Source: UBA5272 sp964577625 (GTDB taxonomy: Bacteria > Patescibacteriota > Minisyncoccia > Phycocordibacterales > UBA5272). Taken from it: a stretch of DNA of 23,017 nt. The notes beneath the pieces were generated by a model, which searched no databases, was not told where the DNA came from, and saw only the letters and a program-made list of their open reading frames with translations. Below are positions 13,123 to 20,107 of the stretch, in pieces. A program made the position numbers and the translations under genes. Where the stretch lies: the NCBI GenBank assembly GCA_964577625.1, contig CAZNZP010000005.1, forward strand, positions 1 through 23,017, written 5' to 3'. Each line of letters starts with the position of its first letter. Within the stretch, counting starts at the first letter, position 1.

Positions 13123-14157
13123 TTATCTCTTCCTTGAATGATACTTTGCAAATTGATCTTTTAAGAATTTGTTGGTGACATTGGTATAAATCTGAGTAGT
13201 GGCAATAGAAGCGTGACCAAGCATCATTTGTACCGTTCTCAAATCTGCTCCATTTTTTAAAAGATCTGTCGCAAAAGCGTGACGCAAAACATGAGGGGTA
13301 CACTTTTTAGAAATACCAGCAAACTCTGCATACTTTTTAATAATCCTTTCTACACTTCTTGAGGTTAATCTCAAATCTTTACCCTCTTTAATTCTTCCTT
13401 TAGCTGTAAAGGATAAATCTATAAACATCGCATCATCTACATCCACTCTTTCTTTTAAATAAGTTTTGATAGCATCCCTAGCAAAGTCTGAAAAGAAAAC
13501 CACTCTCACTTTTCCTCCTTTTCCACGAATAGAAATTTCTCCGTGAGACAAATCTTCATCTCTGTCTAAAGAGCAAAGCTCAGACACACGAAGTCCGGTA
13601 GAAAAAAATGTTTCCAATATCGCTTTGTCACGAAGCATAGATAAATACAAAACTTTTTCTGCTTCACCTTTATTTTTAACTTTATTTTTTTCACTATGTA
13701 ATTCTTTAGATTTTACTTTATAAAAATCTTCGGGAGCAGCCAAAAGATTCGTAAGATCTTTTTCAGTAATCAAATCTAACTCTCTTTGGGAAGTCTTAGC
13801 TAATTCAATTTTTTCTGGATTATAAACTTGAGCTTCTTTTCGGCGACAATATTTCAAAAAAGCACGAAGAGCTATTAGGTGATAATTTTGAGTTTTTTTA
13901 TCCAAAGTTTCAGAAAGTTTATTTTTAGAATTATGATTAGCTTTGGAAGGGAGGCGATTCAAGTAGAGGCGATATTCACGCATCACTCTATCATCTACAG
14001 TAGAATATTTATTTTCTTTTAGAAATTTAAAAAACCTATCTAAATAGTGAGTATAGTTTCGGACAGTTAAAAGCGATCTTCCTCTTTCAATTTCTATGTA
14101 TTCTAAAAAGCTATCCTTTAACTCTTCAAGCTCTTTGAGTGAAATATTGTGCGACAT
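13123..14157 (-). CDS. xerC: Tyrosine recombinase, XerC/XerD type
   Basis: Site-specific recombinase, most likely the one that resolves chromosome dimers at dif. It has 344 residues: an N-terminal SAM-like core-binding domain (about 8-115) and a catalytic domain (about 128-335). The catalytic set is complete: Arg190 in STGLRVSEL, Lys in GKGGKVR (about 213-216), His289 and Arg292 in HVLRHAF, His315 in GHASIATTQ and Tyr324 in IYTNV. It is longer than the usual ~300 residues because of Lys-rich insertions at about 72-90 and 147-170. C or D cannot be told apart here; one Xer protein may serve both roles. The ATG at 14157 is preceded by TGCTAAAAT ending six bases upstream, so the mRNA is probably leaderless. 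It is divergent from rpsO. Confidence 0.88.
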   Translation of the reverse strand: MSHNISLKELEELKDSFLEYIEIERGRSLLTVRNYTHYLDRFFKFLKENKYSTVDDRVMREYRLYLNRLPSKANHNSKNKLSETLDKKTQNYHLIALRAFLKYCRRKEAQVYNPEKIELAKTSQRELDLITEKDLTNLLAAPEDFYKVKSKELHSEKNKVKNKGEAEKVLYLSMLRDKAILETFFSTGLRVSELCSLDRDEDLSHGEISIRGKGGKVRVVFFSDFARDAIKTYLKERVDVDDAMFIDLSFTAKGRIKEGKDLRLTSRSVERIIKKYAEFAGISKKCTPHVLRHAFATDLLKNGADLRTVQMMLGHASIATTQIYTNVTNKFLKDQFAKYHSRKR

Positions 14158-14163
14158 AGATTA

Positions 14164-14172
14164 ATTTTAGCA
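14164..14172 (-). promoter_or_regulatory. Extended -10 promoter of the Xer gene (leaderless)
   Basis: On the minus strand TGCTAAAAT (14172-14164) is followed by six bases and the ATG at 14157. No -35 is evident; a dyad begins at 14172, directly upstream. Confidence 0.5.
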
Positions 14173-14195
14173 CATGATTATGAGTGTTATCATGT
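14172..14195. repeat. Dyad between the divergent xer and rpsO promoters
   Basis: ACATGAT (14172-14178) and ATCATGT (14189-14195) are 7-bp arms spaced by 10 bp (17 bp centre to centre). It lies between the xer -10 and the rpsO -35, a typical position for an operator serving two divergent promoters. Confidence 0.45.
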
Positions 14196-14197
14196 AC

Positions 14198-14226
14198 TTG
14201 CTTTTTTTGTAAAAGTATGATATGAT
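14198..14226 (+). promoter_or_regulatory. rpsO promoter
   Basis: TTGCTT (14198-14203), a spacer of exactly 17 bp and TATGAT (14221-14226), with an extended TGA before the -10. The predicted leader is about 30 nt. Confidence 0.7.
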
Positions 14227-14265
14227 ATACAAACTTGTTTAAGTCAAGATAATTTTAATATTAAT

Positions 14266-14532
14266 ATGCTTACAAAAAGAAAAAAGGCGAATGCTATGAA
14301 GGAAACTCAATTGCATGACAAAGACACTGGCTCTGCTGCTGCTCAAGCTGCGATTTTAACTCGCCGAATTGAAGAAGTCACTGACCATCTCAAAAAACAC
14401 AAGAAAGACAACAGTTCTAGAAGAGGTTTAATCCAATTGGTTGCTGACAGAAGATCTCATCTAAAATATTTGGAGAAAAATCAGCCAGAAGTTCACAAAA
14501 AAGTCACTAAAAAATTAGGACTCCGAGCATAA
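14266..14532 (+). CDS. rpsO: Ribosomal protein S15
   Basis: Small-subunit protein that binds the central domain of 16S rRNA early in 30S assembly. Its 88 residues match the family length. Conserved positions are present: the HDKDTGSAAAQ segment (17-27), the helix LTRRIEEVTDHLKKHKKD (31-48), SSRRGLIQLVADRRSHLKYL (50-69, the core of rRNA contact) and the C-terminal basic helix. The gene is monocistronic, with a strong promoter (14198-14226) and an 18-bp terminator that starts inside the stop codon. The ATG sits in a leader ending AATATTAAT with no Shine-Dalgarno site. No S15 mRNA pseudoknot was recognised. Confidence 0.97.
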   Translation: MLTKRKKANAMKETQLHDKDTGSAAAQAAILTRRIEEVTDHLKKHKKDNSSRRGLIQLVADRRSHLKYLEKNQPEVHKKVTKKLGLRA

Positions 14533-14570
14533 ACAAAATATCTTCACTCAAAAGTGAAGATATTTTGTTT
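14531..14570 (+). terminator. Intrinsic terminator of rpsO
   Basis: A perfect 18-bp stem (14531-14548 with 14553-14570, core TATCTTCACT/AGTGAAGATA) around a 4-nt loop. It begins with the last two bases of the rpsO stop codon. A TATAAT at 14578-14583, just after it, may drive the next gene. Confidence 0.9.
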
Positions 14571-14648
14571 TATCTTGTATAATAAATAAGTAATTTTTGT
14601 ATTAGAAAGTTTAAGAATTAAATTTTATAAATCATAATTAAAAATAAG

Positions 14649-14703
14649 AAAAATGTTTTTGAAAGTCTTTCGTGAAGTGGGTCCGACTTGAAAAAACATT
14701 TTT
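14649..14703. repeat. Hairpin element, copy 3 (TTCGTGAAG loop)
   Basis: Arms 14649-14667 and 14685-14703 (outer part AAAAATGTTTTT, inner part AAGTC/GACTT) pair over 17 bp with a two-base internal mismatch. The 17-nt loop TTTCGTGAAGTGGGTCC resembles the loops at 1135-1154 and 1826-1845. It ends 25 nt before the ATG of the NYN-domain gene. Relative to its downstream gene it is in the opposite orientation to copies 1 and 2. Confidence 0.7.
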
Positions 14704-14727
14704 CGGAATAAAGTAAAAAATAAATAT

Positions 14728-15279
14728 ATGTCTATTATTAAACAAAAAGACCAGAGAGTGGCAGTTTTTATTGACACTCAAAATCTATATCATAGTGCAA
14801 AAAATTTATATAACGCCAAAGTGAATTTTAAAAATGTTTTAGAAGAAGCTGTCGCTGGCAGACACTTAGTGAGAGCTATCGCTTATGTCATCGCTACTGA
14901 AGCAGGGGATGAAACAGACTTTTTTGATGCTTTGACTAAAATTGGAATTGAGACAAAGATTAAAGATCTGCAAGTCTTTTATGGGGGAAACAAAAAAGGG
15001 GATTGGGATGTAGGATTAGCAATAGATGCTATTCGTTTTGCTCCTAAAGTGGACACCGTAGTTCTCGCTACAGGGGATGGAGATTTTGAACCTCTTATTG
15101 AATATTTAAAAAATTCTACTCAGGTAGAAGTGATTTCTTTTGGTCGCTCAACCTCTTCAAGACTCAAAGAAGTTAGTGAAGATTTTATTGATATGTGCGA
15201 AAGACCTGAAAGATTTGTCATTGCTCACAAAAGAGCAAAACATATATCAAATAAAAAATACAGCAAGAAGAGAAAATAA
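14728..15279 (+). CDS. NYN-domain (LabA/DUF88-type) putative ribonuclease
   Basis: A 183-residue protein with the NYN fold, a PIN-like nuclease domain that uses clustered acidic residues and a metal to cut RNA. Seen: AVFIDTQNLYHS (12-23, with Asp16 and Asn19), KKGDWDVGLAIDA (89-101, with Asp94 and Asp100) and VVLATGDGDFEPL (111-123, with Asp117 and Asp119), followed by VEVISFGRSTSSRL, the usual closing strand of LabA-like proteins. The C-terminal 20 residues are Lys-rich (KKYSKKRK) and may bind RNA. A real RNA target cannot be deduced. The leader of about 140 nt contains hairpin element copy 3; a possible -10 (TATAAT) lies at 14578. There is no Shine-Dalgarno site. Confidence 0.85.
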   Translation: MSIIKQKDQRVAVFIDTQNLYHSAKNLYNAKVNFKNVLEEAVAGRHLVRAIAYVIATEAGDETDFFDALTKIGIETKIKDLQVFYGGNKKGDWDVGLAIDAIRFAPKVDTVVLATGDGDFEPLIEYLKNSTQVEVISFGRSTSSRLKEVSEDFIDMCERPERFVIAHKRAKHISNKKYSKKRK

Positions 15280-15296
15280 TTTAAATTTTTCTTTCA

Positions 15297-15316
15297 TGAT
15301 ATAATTTTATTATAAT
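15297..15316 (+). promoter_or_regulatory. Promoter(s) of the 15331-comM operon
   Basis: TGATATAAT (15297-15305), an extended -10, and a second TATAAT (15311-15316). They predict short leaders of about 19 and 8 nt. No -35 is convincing. Confidence 0.55.
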
Positions 15317-15330
15317 TAGATTTCTTTTTT

Positions 15331-16128
15331 ATGGCGTATATACCAACCATCCGTACATTTGAAGACGATGTGAATGATCATCGTGGTTTTGATGAAGCTC
15401 CGATCACTGGAGGCATAGAAAAGATAAACAAAAAAAGTGATATTCTTGTCCCAGAAAAAAAGAAGTCTTCTCTCACTAAAAAAGTTTTAACTTTTATTGC
15501 TGTGCTTTTTATCGCAGCCTCTTTAGCTCTTTTGGGTTATTATTTTTATAATAAATATTTAGAAAGACAAGAAGCAGCTAGACTCATAGCTGAATCTACC
15601 CAAAGACAAGAAGATCAAATCAAACAAGAAGGTATTCAAAATGATTTAGCAGAAATCCTTCCTAAACTTGCTCCAGGTATTGCTCCATATACACAAGCTA
15701 TAGTTTTAAGAAATAATATTATTATCTTGACCATCAAGCCAAATGACATAAGTGGTATTGATAATTATTCTGCACTCTTTGCTTATATCTTAGCCCATAA
15801 AAGAGATTTGAGTAGTGACTTATTCCACGCTTTCAAGATTCAAAATCTTCCTCCAAATATTGGTGATTTTGGAAGTATTTTTGGAGATACAGAATCTTCT
15901 ACGACCACAAACGGAAACAATAATAACACTCCTATGTTGATAGATCCAAAACCAATGTCTTCTGAGGATGTAGTCTGGGAAAGTAAGACTTTAAACAATC
16001 AAGACTTTGAGGTGGCTGATGCAGGACTCACTGCTATTGTTTATGGATATGCCAATAAAAGATATTTAATAATGACCACTTCTATAAATGATTTCCTAGA
16101 AACTGCACGAACTATACAAACCAATTAA
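15331..16128 (+). CDS. Single-pass membrane protein, unknown function
   Basis: A 265-residue protein of no recognised family. The cytoplasmic N-terminus (1-50) is polar and Lys-rich just before one membrane helix (about 51-72, VLTFIAVLFIAASLALLGYYFY). A short coiled-coil stretch follows (about 75-105, ERQEAARLIAESTQRQEDQIKQ), then a globular part. Around residues 188-205 there is a low-complexity Ser/Thr/Asn linker (SSTTTNGNNNN). There is no signal-peptidase site, so it is probably anchored with the C-terminus outside. comM starts 5 nt after the stop codon, so the two are co-transcribed. This link to a DNA-uptake/recombination ATPase is the only clue to function: a membrane partner in competence is possible but unproven. 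Confidence 0.75.
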   Translation: MAYIPTIRTFEDDVNDHRGFDEAPITGGIEKINKKSDILVPEKKKSSLTKKVLTFIAVLFIAASLALLGYYFYNKYLERQEAARLIAESTQRQEDQIKQEGIQNDLAEILPKLAPGIAPYTQAIVLRNNIIILTIKPNDISGIDNYSALFAYILAHKRDLSSDLFHAFKIQNLPPNIGDFGSIFGDTESSTTTNGNNNNTPMLIDPKPMSSEDVVWESKTLNNQDFEVADAGLTAIVYGYANKRYLIMTTSINDFLETARTIQTN

Positions 16129-16133
16129 TTCTT

Positions 16134-17696
16134 ATGTCTTTCGCTTCTATCAAATCAAGCTTGGTTATAGGATTAAAAGCGTATCTCATAAAAGTAGAAT
16201 GTGATATTGGAAGAGGGATAAATGCTTTTTCTCTAATTGGTCTTGGAGATAAAGCTATAGATGAAAGTAAAGACAGAATTTCTTCTGCTCTTCGTAATGC
16301 TGGCTTTACTAATCCAAAACAAATTAATCAGCGCACCACTATTTCTCTTGCGCCAGGTGATTTGAAAAAAGAAGGGACAGGATTTGATTTACCCATAGCA
16401 CTTTCTTATCTTATAGCCAATAAAGAAATTTTAGTAAATGAAAAAGAAGTGGGTGAATCTCTTTTTGTGGGAGAACTTTCTCTCAAAGGTCATTTAGCAA
16501 AATTGAAAGGAGCTTTGGCTATAGCTGAATTAGCTGAAAATAATAATTTAAAAAATATATTTTTACCAAAAGAAAATGTAGAAGAGGCTGCTCTCATTCA
16601 AAATCTAAATGTTTATGGCGTAGAGACTTTAGAAGAAGTAGTTAATCATCTTTCTGGTAAAAAGAGACTCCAAAAACAAAAACCAACTAATATCAATTCT
16701 TTTTTAGAAAAATTTAATGCTACAAAAATAGATATTGATATGCAAGATATCAAAGGGCAAGCTGTAGCTAAAAGAGCTTTACTCATCGCTGCTGCTGGCG
16801 GACACAATATTGCTCTCTATGGACCTCCAGGTACAGGTAAGACTATGCTTGCTAGAGCCGCCCGCTCACTACTTCCGCATTTGAATTATAAAAATATTTT
16901 AGAGGTTACCAAGATACATTCTATTGCTGGCTCAGGAGATTTAGCAAATACGAATTTAATTTTAGAAGCCCCATTTCGCTCTCCACATCACACTTCAAGC
17001 TATGTCTCTCTTGTCGGTGGCGGATCAATTCCCAAACCTGGTGAAGTGACTCTCGCTCATGGTGGAGTATTATTTTTAGATGAGTTTCCAGAGTTTGAAA
17101 GAAAGAGTATTGAAGCTCTTCGTGAACCACTTGAAGAAGGTCATGTCTCCATTTCTCGTGCCAGAGGTACAGAAAAGTTTCCAGCGAAATTTATTTTAAT
17201 CGCCGCTATGAATCCTTGTCCTTGTGGCAATAGGGGAAACAAAGATAAAAAATGTATCTGCACTCCAAATGATATTGCGAGATATGAAAGAAGGTTGTCT
17301 GGACCAATTATGGACAGAATTGATATGTGGGTGAATGTTTCTAATATTTCTTACGAACAACTTGGCTCTAAAGAAAAAGATGGGGAGAGCAGTCTCGTCT
17401 TTAAAGAAAAGATTTTGAAAGCTAGAGAAAAGATGAAATGTCGTTTTGAAAAATGTGATGAAAGAGTAGAAATGAATAGAGATATGAGCTCAAAAGATAT
17501 TACTATCTTTGCAGAACTGAGTCCTGATATAAAAAGGGAGTTAGATATTTATGCTGCTAAACTTCATCTTTCACCTAGAGCTTATCATCGTATTCTTCGA
17601 GTCTCTAGAACTATTGCTGATTTAGAAGAAAAAGAAAGTATAGAGCTGGGTCATATTCTTGAAGCGCTTCAATATAGACCAAAAATAAATCAGTAA
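16134..17696 (+). CDS. comM: ComM/YifB-family Mg-chelatase-like AAA+ ATPase
   Basis: A 520-residue AAA+ protein. Family members (ComM) act as hexameric helicases that extend heteroduplex during natural transformation. The N-terminal Lon-protease-like fold (about 1-170) has the typical SLAPGDLKKEGTGFDLPIAL (71-90). The ATPase core shows Walker A GPPGTGKT (230-237), Walker B VLFLDEFPEF (about 316-325) and a sensor region. The C-terminal half carries the family's Cys cluster (CPCG then CIC, about 365-382) and RRLSGPIMDRIDMW. The length is normal (about 505-520). It lies 5 nt after the single-pass membrane protein gene. Uptake of DNA has been proposed for CPR bacteria, which usually carry comM and competence-type genes; direct evidence is not in the window. 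Confidence 0.93.
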   Translation: MSFASIKSSLVIGLKAYLIKVECDIGRGINAFSLIGLGDKAIDESKDRISSALRNAGFTNPKQINQRTTISLAPGDLKKEGTGFDLPIALSYLIANKEILVNEKEVGESLFVGELSLKGHLAKLKGALAIAELAENNNLKNIFLPKENVEEAALIQNLNVYGVETLEEVVNHLSGKKRLQKQKPTNINSFLEKFNATKIDIDMQDIKGQAVAKRALLIAAAGGHNIALYGPPGTGKTMLARAARSLLPHLNYKNILEVTKIHSIAGSGDLANTNLILEAPFRSPHHTSSYVSLVGGGSIPKPGEVTLAHGGVLFLDEFPEFERKSIEALREPLEEGHVSISRARGTEKFPAKFILIAAMNPCPCGNRGNKDKKCICTPNDIARYERRLSGPIMDRIDMWVNVSNISYEQLGSKEKDGESSLVFKEKILKAREKMKCRFEKCDERVEMNRDMSSKDITIFAELSPDIKRELDIYAAKLHLSPRAYHRILRVSRTIADLEEKESIELGHILEALQYRPKINQ

Positions 17697-17721
17697 ATAA
17701 ATATTAAATTTACCCTCTTAA

Positions 17722-17756
17722 ATAAAAATATCCTGATAGTGTCAGGATATTTTTAT
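17722..17756. terminator. Bidirectional terminator between comM and the M23 peptidase gene
   Basis: A 15-bp stem: ATAAAAATATCCTGA (17722-17736) pairs with TCAGGATATTTTTAT (17742-17756) around TAGTG. It serves two convergent genes, with A and T tracts on both sides. Confidence 0.88.
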
Positions 17757-17774
17757 AGCTTCTTTAGCTATTTA

Positions 17775-18821
17775 TTAAAACGGATTTCCGGTTCCACGAG
17801 TTTCAAAGTGGAGATGTGGACCAGTAGAGCGTCCAGTATTTCCAGTAGTACCGATGACTTGTCCTTGCTCTACTTGTTGTCCTACACTCACACTCACAGA
17901 ATTCATATGAGAATAAATTGATTGAGTTTTGTTTGGATGAGAGATAATAATCACCCCACCATATCCACCATTATATCCTTCAGCAGTAGATCTTAGGACT
18001 GTACCTGCGGCAGCTGCTACAGTAGGGGTACCAATTTTACATCCATAGTCTACAGCAGTACCATAAGGACCATGAAGACCTTGAGTTCTTACACATCCAG
18101 ATACTGGCATCATAAAGTATCCAGCAATAGTATTATTTCCATATTTAGGGGTTGCAAGTTTTTTAGTGGTAGATTTTGCAGGAAGTTTAATTTCAGCTTC
18201 AGCATCAGGAATGAAAAGGGTTTGTCCTTTTGCTAATTTAGTATCTACTGCTACACCGTTGTAAGCTGCTACCTCTATAGGATCTACTTTATATTTTTTA
18301 GCAATATCTTCCACTGTGCCAGAATTTTTAACTGTATATTGAATACCATCCATCGGGAAGATAAGGATAGTGTCTCCTGGTCTAATAGCTTTCCCTGCTA
18401 AATCATTTGCCCAAATAATAGTATTTTTATTAATATTGAAAAGTTTTGCAATGGAGTCTAAAGTGTCTCCTGTTTTAACTTCATAAATACTGATAGTGTC
18501 ATCTGTCACTTTTTCTTTTTCAGTAGAGACACGCATAGATCCAGATTGTACTCGAAGAGCAGCTTCTTCTTCTTTAATAGCAAAAACTTCAGCTGTCGGA
18601 TTTTCTTGAGAACTAGCTCTAGATAAATTTGGACGAAGAAGGAAAGGGGTAATGTCTACTACTTCTGTATTGGTAGAATTTTTGTTTTTAGAAAAAAGAG
18701 ATAAAACACCACTAAAAATAGAAGCGTCTGCCTTGTGGATAAAACTAAAAGCTAAAATAAAAACCGCCAAAATGATAAGTGGGGAGTAAATAACCTTTTT
18801 TGTTGTTCTATTTTTTTTCAT
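17775..18821 (-). CDS. LysM and M23 peptidase domain protein (cell-wall endopeptidase)
   Basis: A probable peptidoglycan DD-endopeptidase acting outside the membrane. Of 348 residues, 12-30 form a signal or membrane-anchor helix (YSPLIILAVFILAFSFIH). Two LysM domains follow (about 112-155 and 161-206), each with the YxVKxGDTL-like opening and a closing IxPGDTI / LAKGQTLFIP; these bind glycan strands. The C-terminal M23 domain (about 235-345) keeps the zinc ligands: His250 and Asp258 in GLHGPYGTAVDYG, and His336/His338 in GPHLHFE. The first ligand pair is spaced by a short insertion compared with the classic HxGxD. Two Cys (243, 261) flank it and may form a disulfide. A hairpin lies in the leader, and an extended -10 promoter at 18927-18919. 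Confidence 0.92.
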   Translation of the reverse strand: MKKNRTTKKVIYSPLIILAVFILAFSFIHKADASIFSGVLSLFSKNKNSTNTEVVDITPFLLRPNLSRASSQENPTAEVFAIKEEEAALRVQSGSMRVSTEKEKVTDDTISIYEVKTGDTLDSIAKLFNINKNTIIWANDLAGKAIRPGDTILIFPMDGIQYTVKNSGTVEDIAKKYKVDPIEVAAYNGVAVDTKLAKGQTLFIPDAEAEIKLPAKSTTKKLATPKYGNNTIAGYFMMPVSGCVRTQGLHGPYGTAVDYGCKIGTPTVAAAAGTVLRSTAEGYNGGYGGVIIISHPNKTQSIYSHMNSVSVSVGQQVEQGQVIGTTGNTGRSTGPHLHFETRGTGNPF

Positions 18822-18875
18822 AAACGATTGAGCAAGTAAATTCAGTCTTTTTTATCATTTTTTACTAACTCTTTT

Positions 18876-18904
18876 AGACAAATCCTTGGAGGATTTATAT
18901 GTCT
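18876..18904 (-). repeat. Hairpin in the leader of the M23 peptidase gene
   Basis: AGACA (18876-18880) with TGTCT (18900-18904), and AATCC (18881-18885) with GGATT (18891-18895), form a 10-bp stem with a TATA bulge and a 5-nt loop. It lies near the 5' end of the predicted mRNA and has no T tract on the minus strand, so it is not a terminator. Confidence 0.45.
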
Positions 18905-18918
18905 TTTTGGTAGAAACA

Positions 18919-18927
18919 ATTATAGCA
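18919..18927 (-). promoter_or_regulatory. Promoter of the M23 peptidase gene
   Basis: On the minus strand TGCTATAAT, a perfect extended -10 (hexamer 18924-18919). The predicted leader is about 90 nt. It is divergent from the promoter at 18970-18978. Confidence 0.6.
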
Positions 18928-18969
18928 TAATAACAAGGAAAAATTAAGGGGTGAATGAGAGAGTAAATA

Positions 18970-18978
18970 TGATATAAT
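18970..18978 (+). promoter_or_regulatory. Promoter of the 19023 gene
   Basis: TGATATAAT, a perfect extended -10 (hexamer 18973-18978), with a leader of about 37 nt. No -35 is visible. Confidence 0.6.
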
Positions 18979-19022
18979 TTTTGTAAGAAAAAGCTTTTAT
19001 TTATTAAATAATTAGAAAAAAT

Positions 19023-20069
19023 ATGTACAATGATAAACTAGACATCAAAAGTCCTTATATTAAAAATAATAATGACGAAATGGATGCTGTACGTAAACGT
19101 ATAGCTAGAAGAACTTTGGATCACGCCGAAGAAAAAAGAAACATTCTCTCTCTTTCAGAAAGAGGCAGGGAAGAAAGTGATGATATGCTTCAACAAAAGA
19201 TTCAAAAAGTCAGCAAAAGAATTGTCGGAGAAGAGATTAGGAAATTTGCTGAAGTTGCTAGTAGTGAAATCTCAAGTGAATTTGAAAGGTTGGAAAAATC
19301 TTTAGACAGAAAAATAGAAGCTTTAGAGGAAGATATTCACAACAACCTTCTTCTACAAAATGAAAACTTAGCTACTTCCGAGGAAGATATTGAAGAAAAG
19401 ATTAATGCTAAATTGTTTGAAATTAATTCTGTTTTAGATCAAATGGAAAGTAGAATTAAAGATTTAGAAGTTTATACTTTGGCAGAAAAACCAGAAAACG
19501 CTGTGTCTGTAGAAGTTTCTTGTGAGGATCCTGTTCTGGAAGAAAAAGAAGAAGTTTATAGCTTAAATTTATCTCGTGACGAAAAAGAAGATGGTGAAGA
19601 AGAAAGAAAAGAAGTTAAAAAAGAAATTACAGAAGAATACGAAGAGGAGAAGGAAGAGAAAAAGGTAGAAAAGGAAGAATATAAAAAAGAAAAAGAAGAA
19701 GATGGTAGAAATGATGACGAAGAAGAAAGTGACGATGATGAAAAGAAGGAAAAATATAAAGATGAAGCTGAATATGACAAAAAAGAAAAATACGTCAAAG
19801 AAAAAATTAAAAAAATCGGAGACAAATTTGAGAAGAATGGATTTCTTTTCAAGAAAAATACTTTTTTTACAGTTTTAGAAAAATTAAATGCAAAAGATTT
19901 CTTGAAAGAGAAAAAAGAATTTAGAGATGTGGATGAAAAAGATAGAGAAAAACTTTTAGATATTTTAAATGATTTAGTAGAGGATTCTGGCTCTGAACCT
20001 AAAAAAGATGAAACTGTTAAACATTTCTTAAAAAGAATTTACAGAAAAAAATACGAAAAGAAGGATTAA
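19023..20069 (+). CDS. Highly charged coiled-coil protein, unknown function
   Basis: A 348-residue cytoplasmic protein of no recognised family, without signal peptide or membrane helix. Residues about 15-160 are predicted coiled coil (heptad-like KRIVGEEIRKFAEVASSEIS, FERLEKSLDRKIEALEED, INSVLDQMESRIKDLEVY). Residues about 185-265 are almost only Glu, Lys, Asp, Tyr and Arg and are surely disordered; the coding strand there is extremely purine-rich. A short folded C-terminal part (about 270-348) contains FTVLEKLNAKDFL and LLDILNDLVEDSG and ends basic (YRKKYEKKD). It has its own promoter. pcrA follows after 38 nt but has its own extended -10. A structural or DNA-associated role would fit, but nothing identifies one. 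Confidence 0.75.
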   Translation: MYNDKLDIKSPYIKNNNDEMDAVRKRIARRTLDHAEEKRNILSLSERGREESDDMLQQKIQKVSKRIVGEEIRKFAEVASSEISSEFERLEKSLDRKIEALEEDIHNNLLLQNENLATSEEDIEEKINAKLFEINSVLDQMESRIKDLEVYTLAEKPENAVSVEVSCEDPVLEEKEEVYSLNLSRDEKEDGEEERKEVKKEITEEYEEEKEEKKVEKEEYKKEKEEDGRNDDEEESDDDEKKEKYKDEAEYDKKEKYVKEKIKKIGDKFEKNGFLFKKNTFFTVLEKLNAKDFLKEKKEFRDVDEKDREKLLDILNDLVEDSGSEPKKDETVKHFLKRIYRKKYEKKD

Positions 20070-20091
20070 TTTTTCTAAATAATTCTCTTTA

Positions 20092-20100
20092 TGCTAGAAT
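20092..20100 (+). promoter_or_regulatory. Extended -10 promoter of pcrA (leaderless)
   Basis: TGCTAGAAT (20092-20100) ends seven bases before the ATG at 20108, so transcription should start at the start codon. The -35 (TTTCTA at 20072-20077, 17 bp upstream) is weak. Confidence 0.5.
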
Positions 20101-20107
20101 ATTCTCT

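Noticed and set aside
13100..13303. Minus-strand frame of 67 codons within the Xer gene
   Set aside because: Same strand but other frame than the complete tyrosine recombinase, and without any motif.
13123..14157. Tyrosine recombinase as a phage or island integrase
   Set aside because: No attachment repeats, tRNA gene or phage genes nearby; size and motifs fit a housekeeping Xer protein, and the neighbours are housekeeping genes.
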